Notes: generated by a model not told the origin, from the sequence alone. A stretch of 64,000 bases of DNA from Berkiella_A sp964633725 (GCA_964633725.1 CAZWHY010000001.1:1-64000), one strand, 5' to 3'. Positions 34,726 through 43,583 are shown, counted from the stretch's first letter. Made by a program: numbers and translations.

Positions 34726-34746
34726 TTATTATCGATTTATTCAAAT
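34726..34746 (+). repeat. Direct repeat flanking fic, right copy
   Basis: Partner of 33323-33343; the sequence differs only at positions 15 and 16 of 21. Confidence 0.5.
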
Positions 34747-34759
34747 TCTTAAGTATAAC

Positions 34760-35089
34760 TCATATACTTAATTTTCTTACTGGACTAAGTCTTGAGATTT
34801 CTTCGGGTTCGTCATCGGGGCTATTCAAAACGTCTAGTAGTGTCTTTTTGAGGGTGCTACCATCTGTAAAACTGTAGAAAGCTGTTAGAGAATTACAAAA
34901 TTTCCGTACGATGCTATCTAATGAATCATTCCTACCAAATATGACGTTTCTAAATGCCCCTTCTCTAAATGCTTTGGTCTGATAATACCAGCTGGTTATA
35001 CACGTTGTATAACCACAATTTTTTTCTATATATTCATCTAGAATTTGTCGCACTTGGATGTGCTTTTTTGTTTGCCCGGAATATATCAT
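34760..35089 (-). CDS. Hypothetical protein, 109 residues
   Basis: No family recognised. The product starts MIYSGQTKKHIQV, is soluble, contains three cysteines in the N-terminal 35 residues and mixed helices, and ends with a basic RLSPVRKLSI. It has no signal peptide or membrane segment. The codon use and AT-richness match the surrounding island. It might be a fragment of a larger gene; confidence that it is expressed is moderate. Confidence 0.45.
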   Translation of the reverse strand: MIYSGQTKKHIQVRQILDEYIEKNCGYTTCITSWYYQTKAFREGAFRNVIFGRNDSLDSIVRKFCNSLTAFYSFTDGSTLKKTLLDVLNSPDDEPEEISRLSPVRKLSI

Positions 35090-35157
35090 ACTAAAGCTCC
35101 ATTGAAAATTAATCTTGCCCTAAGATTTACCATGTTTGTACCTACTAATATCATTTA

Positions 35158-35295
35158 TTAGATCATTTGGATACGTAAATGGTATCCAAGAAATTTTATT
35201 ATAGGGCCGTTATATAAGTTTATTAAAGCTCTGCTGATTACAAGATCTTGTTTAATTTGAGCTGGTGTTTGACATTTAACATGCTCAGATCAGTT
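35158..35295 (-). pseudogene. Remnant of a second AbiEii toxin gene
   Basis: Read on the minus strand, this frame encodes CQTPAQIKQDLVISRALINL. It aligns with residues ~14-35 of the intact AbiEii toxin 3 kb away (CGWQTLAQIEQDLIICRALVDL). After about 25 matching residues the similarity ends, before the GG-T and SEDID catalytic motifs, and the frame stops at 35158. A stop also precedes it, so it is a decayed N-terminal fragment. The rest of 35090-35319 shows nothing else clear. Confidence 0.7.
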
Positions 35296-35296
35296 A

Positions 35297-35325
35297 TTCT
35301 AATGAATATTCAATCACTATATAAT
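35297..35325 (+). promoter_or_regulatory. Candidate promoter of the peroxiredoxin gene
   Basis: A perfect -10 box TATAAT (35320-35325) is preceded after 17 nt by TTCTAA (35297-35302), a weak -35. It lies 65 bp before the peroxiredoxin start. Confidence 0.45.
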
Positions 35326-35389
35326 TGAATTTTCGTATTAGGTACACTGTTGGATGGCAATAATGATTATATCTAGGGAGATTGTTCAA

Positions 35390-36028
35390 ATGAGTTTACG
35401 ATTAGGCGATATAGCCCCAAACTTTACGGCAGAAACAACGGACGGTACAATTAATTTTCATACGTGGTTAGGGGAATCTTGGGGTATTTTATTTTCCCAT
35501 CCAAAAGATTTTACACCAGTGTGCACTACTGAGCTTGGGTACTTAGCTAAGATAAAACATAAATTTGATAAGCGAAACGTTAAAATTATTGGCTTGAGTG
35601 TAGATAGTATCGAATCACATAAAAAGTGGATTGAAGATATTAATGAAACGCAAAATACGACCGTTAATTATCCTCTTATAGCCGATCATAAACATGAAGT
35701 TGCATCACTATATGACATGATTCACCCTAAAGAACTTGAGAAGTTGACCGTGCGATCAGTTTTTGTAATTTCTCCAGATAAAAAAATTCGTTTAAGTATT
35801 ACTTATCCAGCATCCACCGGACGTGATTTTGATGAAATATTAAGAGTGATTGATTCTTTGCAATTAACACAAAATAATAAAGTTGCTACGCCGGTTAATT
35901 GGAGAAATGGTGAGGATTGTGTCGTGATACCATCTTTAAGCGATGAAGAGGCCTCTGCATTATTTCCCAAAGGATTTAAGAAAATTAAGCCATATTTAAG
36001 AATGGTTGAACAGCCTAAGATTGTATAG
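35390..36028 (+). CDS. 1-Cys peroxiredoxin (Prx6 type)
   Basis: Peroxiredoxins reduce hydrogen peroxide and organic peroxides. The active site is HPKDFTPVCTTELG with the peroxidatic Cys (residue ~46). The long C-terminal arm (TPVNWRNGEDCVVIP through GFKKIKPYLR) is typical of the Prx6 subfamily. The start is ATG 35390 (MSLRLGDIAPNF) with AGGGAG 9 bp upstream, giving 212 residues; an upstream ATG at 35354 is rejected. It stands alone behind a candidate promoter. Confidence 0.92.
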   Translation: MSLRLGDIAPNFTAETTDGTINFHTWLGESWGILFSHPKDFTPVCTTELGYLAKIKHKFDKRNVKIIGLSVDSIESHKKWIEDINETQNTTVNYPLIADHKHEVASLYDMIHPKELEKLTVRSVFVISPDKKIRLSITYPASTGRDFDEILRVIDSLQLTQNNKVATPVNWRNGEDCVVIPSLSDEEASALFPKGFKKIKPYLRMVEQPKIV

Positions 36029-36149
36029 CCAAACCAAGCAGCCCCTAAGTAAAAGACAAAATCTCTTGGGGGCAAAGTTATCTTAATATTACAATTCTAT
36101 TTTCGGAGTTTTATCTACTTCGACTCTGTTTCCAAACCTCCATTAGTGA

Positions 36150-37028
36150 ATGTGTCTTATGACTACAATAGAACTTGCACGTAAATTAATACTTTCTCAA
36201 TTCCCTGAGTATGCTGATTTAGCGATTACATCAGTTGAAAAGCAAGGGCATGATAATCGTACATATCGTTTAGGTGATGAACTGCTTATTCGTATGCCAA
36301 CTGCCGAATTTTATGCATTAAAAGTGCCTAAAGAACAAGAATTATTACCAAAATTGGCGCCGCACTTGAGTATCAGTATTCCCGCACCTATTAAGATAGG
36401 CGTTTCTTCTGATGATTATCCTTATCCATTTTCTATTTATCAATGGCTTGAAGGTCAAAGTGCGAACCACTTACAGATTCATGATAAAGCCTTAGAGCCT
36501 ATTGCACTACAGTTGGCAATGTTTCTTAAAGAGCTTCAAAGTATAGAGGGCGTGGATGGTCCCGCTCCAGGGCAACATAACTGGTGGCGCGGTGATCATG
36601 TTAGCGTTTATAATGAGGGTGCTTGCAAGCAGATTGCTGAACTCTCCGATGTTATAGATTCAGATAAAGCTATGGAGCTGTGGACACAGGCTTGTCAGAC
36701 CAAATGGAACAATCTGCCTGTTTGGATCCATGGTGATTTTGCTAGTGGTAACATACTTATCAACGATAACAAGTTATCAGGTGTTATTGATTTTGGTGGT
36801 ATGGGTATGGGCGATCCGGCATGCGATCTTGTTATTGCCTGGACTTTTCTAAAAGATAAATCTCGTGAAATATTCAAACAAGCTATGAAACTAGACTCTG
36901 ACACTTGGTTAAGGGCTAGAGCTTGGACATTATGGAAGGCGACTTTTGAATTGACTCAAGTAGAGAATAAAAGTAGCGATGAGGCGATTACACAGAAAAG
37001 AATTATTAGCGATATTTTAAAACCTTAA
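36150..37028 (+). CDS. Aminoglycoside phosphotransferase-family kinase
   Basis: The protein has the APH/choline-kinase fold. The N-lobe contains RLGDELLIRMP; the catalytic loop is WIHGDFASGNILI (catalytic Asp) and the metal loop VIDFGGMGMGDPACDL. The 292-residue length is normal. It resembles the large group annotated as APH(3'')-like or macrolide kinase-like proteins of unknown substrate, so resistance cannot be assumed. A start at ATG 36159 (MTTIEL) is equally possible. Confidence 0.85.
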   Translation: MCLMTTIELARKLILSQFPEYADLAITSVEKQGHDNRTYRLGDELLIRMPTAEFYALKVPKEQELLPKLAPHLSISIPAPIKIGVSSDDYPYPFSIYQWLEGQSANHLQIHDKALEPIALQLAMFLKELQSIEGVDGPAPGQHNWWRGDHVSVYNEGACKQIAELSDVIDSDKAMELWTQACQTKWNNLPVWIHGDFASGNILINDNKLSGVIDFGGMGMGDPACDLVIAWTFLKDKSREIFKQAMKLDSDTWLRARAWTLWKATFELTQVENKSSDEAITQKRIISDILKP

Positions 37029-37113
37029 AACTTAGTTATCTAGAACTAATGTTTATTTATAGCAACGCACTATAGTCTTCCCACGTCATAGCAAAACGCT
37101 CATGGTCTCGCCA

Positions 37114-37452
37114 TTATGCCTTTTTTACAAATTCAGATTTTAGCATCATGGGGCCTATGCCTTCAATTTTGCAGTCAATATTATGATCGCCATCTACCAA
37201 TCTATTGATTTTGACTTTTGTACCCATTTTGGCAACGGAAGAAGAGCCTTTGACTTTTAGGTCTTTTATCAGTGTTACCGTATCTCCATCTTGTAGAGTA
37301 TTACCATGAGCATCTTTAACAGTAAAAGCATCTGTTTCAGCCGTTGTATCGCCTGGTCTCCACTCATGACCGCATTCAGGGCAGACCAGCTGTTCACGAT
37401 CTTCGTAAGCATATTCAGAGGTACATTTGGGGCAGGGAGGGAGATTACTCAT
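37114..37452 (-). CDS. yjdM: Zinc-ribbon/PhnA-domain protein YjdM
   Basis: The N-terminal zinc ribbon has CPKC…CPECGHEW (residues 7-31). It is followed by the PhnA-type domain starting VKDAHGNTLQDGDTVTLIKDLKVKGSS and ending GPMMLKSEFVKK. The 112-residue length matches YjdM, formerly called PhnA, which is not the phosphonoacetate hydrolase. The cellular role is not settled. Alone on the minus strand. Confidence 0.93.
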   Translation of the reverse strand: MSNLPPCPKCTSEYAYEDREQLVCPECGHEWRPGDTTAETDAFTVKDAHGNTLQDGDTVTLIKDLKVKGSSSVAKMGTKVKINRLVDGDHNIDCKIEGIGPMMLKSEFVKKA

Positions 37453-37766
37453 TGTGTTTTTGACTCATCAACATTAATTAATAAATAAAGTGAAAAAGGT
37501 AACAGAAATAGCCATTTCTACAAGTCGTGGCTTCTGATTTAGGCTGTTTATTATATAACCTAAAGAAGAGCTTATCTAGGCGTAACGTTTAAAATCAATT
37601 GGCTGACTAACAAAAGGTGAGGGGGGTAATAGATAATTGGATTTAAATAAGCCATGGTCTTAGTATTCAGATCTGTTAAAATCCACGAATAAAATGGGGC
37701 TTCTATATTGCGATATGTTGCGAGAGGTAGTCATATCAATAATATTTGGATTTAGGTTTCCAACTA
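37453..37766. other. Intergenic region without a recognised gene
   Basis: This 314-bp AT-rich gap separates the divergent yjdM and PIF1-like genes and presumably holds both promoters. I see no strong hairpin, repeat or RNA gene in it. Confidence 0.4.
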
Positions 37767-39350
37767 ATGCAAAAAGATAGTATTTCATCAGAGGGCATTG
37801 AACTTAATGTCCAGTTCCAAAAAGCTATAGAGCTTATGAGCGATCTGCATCAGAGTGTATTCATCACGGGTAAGGCGGGTACGGGTAAATCTACTCTATT
37901 AGATTATTTTTGTAAACACAGCGATAATAATCCTATTATCTTAGCGCCTACAGGCGTTGCGGCATTGAATGTCAAAGGCCAAACCATTCATGGTTTTTTT
38001 AATTTTTATGTGGATGTGACGCCGCAAAAGATTAAAGACAAAGTTGTAAAGCCGAGAACCAAAAAAACATATAAAAAAATCAAAACAATTATTATTGATG
38101 AAGTTTCTATGCTACGCGCCGATCTATTAGATTGCATTGATATGTTTTTGCGCATTTATGGTCCAATGCCTAATCAGCCTTTTGGTGGTGTACAGATGAT
38201 TTTTGTCGGAGACCTATATCAGTTGCCGCCAGTCGTCACTTCACAAGAAAGAGATTTGTTCAGAGATCATTATAAGTCCCCCTATTTTTTCAGTGCGGAA
38301 GCGTTTGAGCATGTAGATTTTAAAATTATAGAGTTAGATAAAGTTTATAGACAAAAAGAACAAGAATTTGTAGATTTATTGAATACGATTAGGAATAATT
38401 CGATATCTGATGCTGACTTACTTCATCTCAATAGTCGATATTTGCCAAATTTTAAAACAACAGATGATCAGTTTTATATTAGCCTTACCACAACCAATAA
38501 AAAATCAGACGAAATAAACGAAGAGTACTTGGATGCCTTGCCTGAGAAATTACAAGTCTCAAAAGCAGGGGTCAAAGGAGATTTTACCAAAGAGTATTAT
38601 CCCACCGCAAAGCTTTTACGATACAAAATTGGCGCGCAAATTATGTTGCTGAATAATGATCCAAAACGTCGTTGGGTCAATGGCAGTATTGGTGTCATTG
38701 AGAGCACTAAAATAGATGAAGAAGGTGAACCTTATCTGCGTATACGTTTACAGTCTACAGAGCAAATTGTTTTAGTGCATAAGTTTAATTGGGAGGTTTT
38801 TAAATTTACTGCCGTGGGTAAAGATATTATCTCTGAGCCTATTGGCACGTTTTCTCAGTTTCCTTTTAGATTGGCTTGGGCCGTGACAATACATAAAAGC
38901 CAAGGTAAAACTTTTGATAATGTTATTGTCGATATTGGTCGGGGAACCTTTGCTTCAGGACAGATGTATGTCGCGCTCAGTCGTTGCACATCTTTCGAAG
39001 GCTTGGTGCTCAAAACACCCATTAAAAAGCATCATATTCAAACAGACTATAAAATTGGACAGTACTTGATTAGGGCTAAGTACCAAGATGCTAACCAATC
39101 ATTAGAAATAGATGAAAAAATCCAGTTAATCCATGATGCCATTCAAAATAAATGTGCATTGGAAATTACTTATGTCATGAATGATGAAACGACAACAAAG
39201 AGAGTTGTGATTCCCCAGAAGTTAGGGGAGCACACCTACAAATCTACCGTTTTCCAAGGGTTACAGGCATTTTGTACTAAGCGCCATGCTATTCGTACAT
39301 TCAGAGTAGATCGCATTTTAACAATGTCTATAGCAGAAGCCGTCACCTGA
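37767..39350 (+). CDS. PIF1-like superfamily 1 helicase with C-terminal WYL-like domain
   Basis: The helicase core shows Walker A GKAGTGKST (near residue 35), Walker B IIIDEVSML (near 110) and motif III GDLYQLPPVV. Motifs V/VI include AWAVTIHKSQGKTFDNVIVD and YVALSRCTSFEGLVL. These place it with PIF1/RecD-type 5'-3' DNA helicases. From about residue 450 the protein continues with IQLIHDAIQNKCALEITYV…RVVIPQKLG…RHAIRTFRVDRI, which fits a WYL-type ligand-sensing fold. That pairing is unusual. ATG 37767 is preferred over TTG 37746. The gene is monocistronic. Confidence 0.88.
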   Translation: MQKDSISSEGIELNVQFQKAIELMSDLHQSVFITGKAGTGKSTLLDYFCKHSDNNPIILAPTGVAALNVKGQTIHGFFNFYVDVTPQKIKDKVVKPRTKKTYKKIKTIIIDEVSMLRADLLDCIDMFLRIYGPMPNQPFGGVQMIFVGDLYQLPPVVTSQERDLFRDHYKSPYFFSAEAFEHVDFKIIELDKVYRQKEQEFVDLLNTIRNNSISDADLLHLNSRYLPNFKTTDDQFYISLTTTNKKSDEINEEYLDALPEKLQVSKAGVKGDFTKEYYPTAKLLRYKIGAQIMLLNNDPKRRWVNGSIGVIESTKIDEEGEPYLRIRLQSTEQIVLVHKFNWEVFKFTAVGKDIISEPIGTFSQFPFRLAWAVTIHKSQGKTFDNVIVDIGRGTFASGQMYVALSRCTSFEGLVLKTPIKKHHIQTDYKIGQYLIRAKYQDANQSLEIDEKIQLIHDAIQNKCALEITYVMNDETTTKRVVIPQKLGEHTYKSTVFQGLQAFCTKRHAIRTFRVDRILTMSIAEAVT

Positions 39351-39492
39351 AAATAATAACAGTTTTACTGTTAGATACACTACAAACTAATTGCTGGCAA
39401 AGAAAGCAGATATTAATTCATTCAAAAAGTGAGTACACTTACTAATAATGCGTGACACAAGACACGTGTGGGTACAATATTTGAGGTGTAGT

Positions 39493-42009
39493 ATGTCTGA
39501 AGAAAGAAATACCAGAATAGATCCAAAGTCATTAACAAAAATTGGTGTGAAGGCTGCGAAAGGAGAGTCTAAGCGAGATGCTATTAATCTTACCGAAAAA
39601 CACCAACAAATAGTTATGCCGGTTATTCGGGAATTAGCAAGAAATGAGGTTAATTTTCGTGCTGGTCTTGGCGCTTTTAACGGTGTTTCTGATGAGCTTA
39701 TGCAGATTATTGGAAAGTCTAAAAAATTATCAAAAATTCAAAAGCAAAATGCAGAAGACATATTTAGATTGGCGGCAGAAATACATACCGCAAATGGTGC
39801 CTTAGAGGCGCAGTATACACTTTTGCAAACAGCGCTTGATGCTGAAAATTATATTGAAGCAAAAGATTATTTGCAGAATATTATTAGAATATCTAAAGAG
39901 AACGAGAAATTATTTATTGACTACACTATATTGTATGATGATTGCTCTGATTTTATGTCAAAAAGCGCATTTGAAAAGAATGGGGATGGTAAATTATTTT
40001 TGCAAATAGAAAAATTGTTAGGAAAACTTAAGAGACCTGAAGGTAGTGATATCGGTACGTTTTTGGTTTTGCCGGTACAGCGAGTAACGCGTTATCCAAT
40101 GACCATGAATGAGGTTCAGAAGCAAGTTGACCGATATAGAGAGAAAACAGGAATAGACCATCCATTTGCTCAATATACCCCAGCTGCTGTTGTCGCGCTA
40201 AAAAGTTTTGCAAAAAACGTTAATCAGGCAAAAGGTATTGCCGAAAGTAATAAACAATATAACGCATTAAAGTTGGAAACTCCTTTTAAACCTAGAGCGG
40301 ATTTAGTGATTAAAGTACCTGGACACGGGTTAATAGAGCGAGATGAAATTTTTTCCGGTATTTGTGCTATTAAAGATATAAATGGATATAAGGTGACAAT
40401 AGACCCAAACCCTAAAAACAAAAAGGAACTGTTTGTTAGAAATGAGGAAGGCCTCAGAATAGCGCATATTACATATAACGATGGGGTTGTGGCGTGCAGG
40501 GTTAGAAAAACCCATATGGATTATGATGTGCTAGAGGCGATGACGAGTCTCATGACAAAATCTTCACCTGAGAAAGATCCCGCCATTTCAATTAAAACAA
40601 AAGACAAAACACTCCAAAAATTATTTGAGTCTATTAGAATAAAGGTCGATTCAGAGCTAAGCCCCAACCAGAAGGTTTTGATTAAGATATCAGGTGAAAT
40701 GCTTACAACCGAAAAAAGTTACTTGGAAAAGTTAGCGATACTGACTTCTCAAGAAAAAACAATTATTGGTATTATCGATAAAGATACAGACTCTGGTGCA
40801 ACACTGGAGCAAAAGAAAGCTTTAAAAGATCTTTTAAAGCTGGCAAAAGAGATACAAAAAACTAACAAAGAGATGGGGAATGCTTTTAAAGCACTGAATG
40901 AAGGATACAAGGCTAATGACCAGGCGGCTATTAGTAAAGTATTAGGTGATATTTCTAGCATTCAGGAGCAGTCGGCCAAATTACATTCTAAATATAATTT
41001 CATTTTTGAGAAGGAACTGAATATTTATGATCCCAAGGCTAATAAATTAATAGCAAACCTTAATCGTGTCTTTAGAAAAATTCCAGAAGCAAAAAATTTA
41101 GATGCGGGCAGTCTTTTCATTCAACCGATACAAAGATTTCCTCGATACGGCATGTTTTCTAAAGAATTAGTGAAACATACAGATGACAGCTCACCTTCTA
41201 GTGATTTTGTCAAAACTCTTTCTAATAAATTTGCAAAAGATTTAGACAGTATGAATGAAAGATTAAAATCAAAGCCAAAGCCTATCACTCCGATGAGGAA
41301 TGTGAGAAAGAGCGTGGAACAACCCGTAAAAGCATCTGTTCCTGACGTGGTGCCTGAAAAAATATTAAGCCCTGAACCAAATAAACTTTCTGTTCCTGAG
41401 GCAGTTCCTGAAAAAACATTAAGTCCTGAACCAAAAAAGCCTTCTGAACAAAGTTCAATACCCCAACAAATTGCCAAACATCTACTTGATTCTGAAACGC
41501 GTTATTTAGATAATTTGGTAAAATTTACGGCCAAAGACAAAGAACTTTTGCAGGTAATTGACGATGACAAAACTTCAGGTGCTACTCAAGAGCAAAAGCG
41601 GGGGCTGCAAGAATTGATCGCTCATGCTAAAGCTATTAGTAAGTTTAACGTGGAGTTAAAAGATGCCTTTGATGATGTACAGACAGCCTATGCAGATGGT
41701 GAGCCGGAAAAAATAGCAGCAGCGCTAAATAACGTGGGTGAATTGATTGAAACCACTAAAAGCATGCATAATAACTATATTGATACCCTTACGAAAATTG
41801 ATATGTTTGATCCCAATGTATCAAAGTTAGTTAAAAAAATGGATAAGGTTGTTGAGCCTGATGGGCTAACAGCAAGTGATTTTTTAATTGAGCCTACTCA
41901 GCGGATTATGAAATATGAAACAACGCTGAGTGATTTATTAAAAAACACAGATCTATCAAATTTGGATGGAACAAAAGAAAAATCAAAGCCGAAATCTAAG
42001 TTGAAATAA
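39493..42009 (+). CDS. Multi-module Dbl-homology (RhoGEF-like) protein, candidate host-targeted effector
   Basis: The 838-residue protein has three segments resembling eukaryotic DH domains, which swap GDP for GTP on Rho GTPases. The CR3 signature appears three times: LPVQRVTRYPM (~residue 192), IQPIQRFPRYGMFSKELVKHT (~543, split over two turns) and IEPTQRIMKYETTLSDLLKNT (~799). The second and third modules also have CR1-like starts, GEMLTTEKSYLEKL and LLDSETRYLDNL. Between modules 1 and 2 lies a beta-rich stretch (~residues 265-350) where a PH domain might sit. A proline repeat linker (VPEKILSPEP, VPEKTLSPEP) joins modules 2 and 3. No signal peptide or membrane helix; the C-terminus is Lys-rich. 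ATG 39493 follows GAGGTG; ATG 39448 is the alternative. Confidence 0.8.
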   Translation: MSEERNTRIDPKSLTKIGVKAAKGESKRDAINLTEKHQQIVMPVIRELARNEVNFRAGLGAFNGVSDELMQIIGKSKKLSKIQKQNAEDIFRLAAEIHTANGALEAQYTLLQTALDAENYIEAKDYLQNIIRISKENEKLFIDYTILYDDCSDFMSKSAFEKNGDGKLFLQIEKLLGKLKRPEGSDIGTFLVLPVQRVTRYPMTMNEVQKQVDRYREKTGIDHPFAQYTPAAVVALKSFAKNVNQAKGIAESNKQYNALKLETPFKPRADLVIKVPGHGLIERDEIFSGICAIKDINGYKVTIDPNPKNKKELFVRNEEGLRIAHITYNDGVVACRVRKTHMDYDVLEAMTSLMTKSSPEKDPAISIKTKDKTLQKLFESIRIKVDSELSPNQKVLIKISGEMLTTEKSYLEKLAILTSQEKTIIGIIDKDTDSGATLEQKKALKDLLKLAKEIQKTNKEMGNAFKALNEGYKANDQAAISKVLGDISSIQEQSAKLHSKYNFIFEKELNIYDPKANKLIANLNRVFRKIPEAKNLDAGSLFIQPIQRFPRYGMFSKELVKHTDDSSPSSDFVKTLSNKFAKDLDSMNERLKSKPKPITPMRNVRKSVEQPVKASVPDVVPEKILSPEPNKLSVPEAVPEKTLSPEPKKPSEQSSIPQQIAKHLLDSETRYLDNLVKFTAKDKELLQVIDDDKTSGATQEQKRGLQELIAHAKAISKFNVELKDAFDDVQTAYADGEPEKIAAALNNVGELIETTKSMHNNYIDTLTKIDMFDPNVSKLVKKMDKVVEPDGLTASDFLIEPTQRIMKYETTLSDLLKNTDLSNLDGTKEKSKPKSKLK

Positions 42010-42066
42010 TAGAGTTAAGCCCTAATGATTGGATGGGTAAGTAGAACATGAGCTTGTTTAAAATAA

Positions 42067-42864
42067 ATGAGAATTAACGATATTAATCTCAATGTTTACA
42101 TTGAGGGCAAAGGAACGCCGATTATGCTGCTTCATGGGTTTCCTGATTCTCATGCTGTGTGGCGTAAGATAATTCCCATATTGGTTAAATCAGGTTATCA
42201 GGTTATTGTGCCCGATCAGCGTGGATTTGGTGAGTCTGATGCCCCTAAAGGTAGTAAAAACTATACGATTACAAAAATTGTTGATGATGCTATTTCTGTT
42301 TTGGATTACTTAGGCATTCAAAAATCTCATTTAGTGGGGCATGATTGGGGCGCAATGATAGGATGGTGCTTAGCCGGTGAATATGGGGATAGATTTTACA
42401 GTTATACCGCAATTTCTGTTGGCCACCCTAAGGCTTATGCGAGCGCTGGTTGGGCACAAACGCGGAAAAGTTTATACATATTATTGTTCCAGTTACGCAA
42501 CATAGCAGAAGTAATCTTCAAAGCAAATGATTGGGCATTATTTCGAAAAAGCACAGGCAATCATCCTGAAATAGAGCGCTGGATTAATGATTTATCTCGT
42601 TCTGGTCGTTTGACCGCGGGGATGAATTGGTATCGAGCTAATATTTTAAAGCTAATTTTCTCAAGTTTTCCACGTTGTAGTATACCTACAATGGGGATTT
42701 GGCCATCAAGAGATCTCGCCTTGTCAGAAATTCAAATGAAAAACAGTCAAAAATTTGTTGATAATATATGGCGTTATGAACGACTTGTTGGGCAGGGTCA
42801 TTGGGTTTTACTTGATGAACCTAAGAGGATAAGCCAGCTCATTCTGGATTGGGTGGCCAATTAG
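42067..42864 (+). CDS. Alpha/beta hydrolase, epoxide hydrolase-like
   Basis: The fold is clear: oxyanion motif LLHGFPDSHAVWR, then VPDQRGFGESD. The nucleophile elbow VGHDWGAMIGW carries Asp as nucleophile, as in epoxide hydrolases and dehalogenases. The catalytic His is in GQGHWVLLDEP near the C-terminus. It has 265 residues, without signal peptide. The substrate is unknown. The 3' end overlaps the convergent TPM gene by 4 bp. Confidence 0.88.
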   Translation: MRINDINLNVYIEGKGTPIMLLHGFPDSHAVWRKIIPILVKSGYQVIVPDQRGFGESDAPKGSKNYTITKIVDDAISVLDYLGIQKSHLVGHDWGAMIGWCLAGEYGDRFYSYTAISVGHPKAYASAGWAQTRKSLYILLFQLRNIAEVIFKANDWALFRKSTGNHPEIERWINDLSRSGRLTAGMNWYRANILKLIFSSFPRCSIPTMGIWPSRDLALSEIQMKNSQKFVDNIWRYERLVGQGHWVLLDEPKRISQLILDWVAN

Positions 42865-43487
42865 ATATCTCGTGGCGGTTTGCGGCGAGCGTACCGGAAA
42901 GCTGCAAAAATCAAGAGGCCTAATACGACTAGCAGCAAGTTGTTACGTAGTAATGTCATAGGTGTGGATTTTTTAGTTTTTTTGCTGGTTTGCTCACCTT
43001 GGTTGTAGTAATGGATTATGCCACCTAAACCACTTTTTAAAATTTGATTGTAATTGCCTGCTTGAATGTCTTGTTTTATTTTGTCTATTATTTCTATTTT
43101 GATATTTTCTGGGTAAAATTTTTCTAAAGCTTGAGAGGGCAGTATCGCTACAAAATTATCATTAATAGATACAACCAGTAATATATCATTATTGAGCGCA
43201 GGCTCTTTATTCATCATCTGTTGTTGTAAGTAGGCAATGACTTCGTTTTGGGGTTGCTCAGCACTAAATTGTGCTAAAATAGCCGCGTCTATTCGAACGC
43301 CTGATTTTTTTTCCATGTCTTGTAATAAAGAATCATATTGTGCGGTTAATTCTGGTTGATAAACTTTCGCATAATCATAAACGTGTCTATTTTGTGCCAA
43401 AGCAGTTACAGAAAAGCTTAATAAAATTAAAAAAGCAAATAATAAATTTAATTGTAATAACGGTCGCACACATATTATAGATGTCAT
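42861..43487 (-). CDS. TPM-domain membrane-anchored protein
   Basis: An N-terminal hydrophobic signal (residues ~10-31, ending ALAQ) is followed by a TPM domain starting HVYDYAKVYQPELTAQYDSLLQDMEKKSGVRIDAAIL-like (positions 35-75). NDILLVVSINDNFVAILPSQALEKFYP follows. A C-terminal membrane helix (NNLLLVVLGLLIFAAFRYA) and a basic end complete it. The TPM fold is found in periplasmic phosphatase-like and photosystem repair proteins; the role here is unknown. Confidence 0.78.
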   Translation of the reverse strand: MTSIICVRPLLQLNLLFAFLILLSFSVTALAQNRHVYDYAKVYQPELTAQYDSLLQDMEKKSGVRIDAAILAQFSAEQPQNEVIAYLQQQMMNKEPALNNDILLVVSINDNFVAILPSQALEKFYPENIKIEIIDKIKQDIQAGNYNQILKSGLGGIIHYYNQGEQTSKKTKKSTPMTLLRNNLLLVVLGLLIFAAFRYARRKPPRDI

Positions 43488-43583
43488 GATTTATACTCTT
43501 GAAGATTAATATACAAAGTAGCAACGCATATTTTAAAGATAATTATAAAAATAAGATATGCGTTGATAGTTGTTTGTTAGAAA

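Noticed and set aside
34612..34752. Open plus-strand frame ending ERGAKIIVEELKRLLSIYSNS with stop at 34750-34752
   Set aside because: No start codon with a ribosome site and no recognised family. It might be the 3' end of a lost gene, but evidence is too thin to call.
36150..37028. APH-family kinase as an antibiotic-resistance gene
   Set aside because: The fold is shared by many kinases of unknown substrate; nothing in the sequence or context shows resistance.
39357..39373. TAACAG-TTTTA-CTGTTA hairpin after the PIF1-like gene as a terminator
   Set aside because: Six-bp stem with no T-run after it.
39473..39478. TACAAT upstream of the Dbl-homology gene as its -10 box
   Set aside because: Best -35 candidate is only 15 nt away and the start would leave a leader of about 8 nt, too short to include the GAGGTG ribosome site comfortably.
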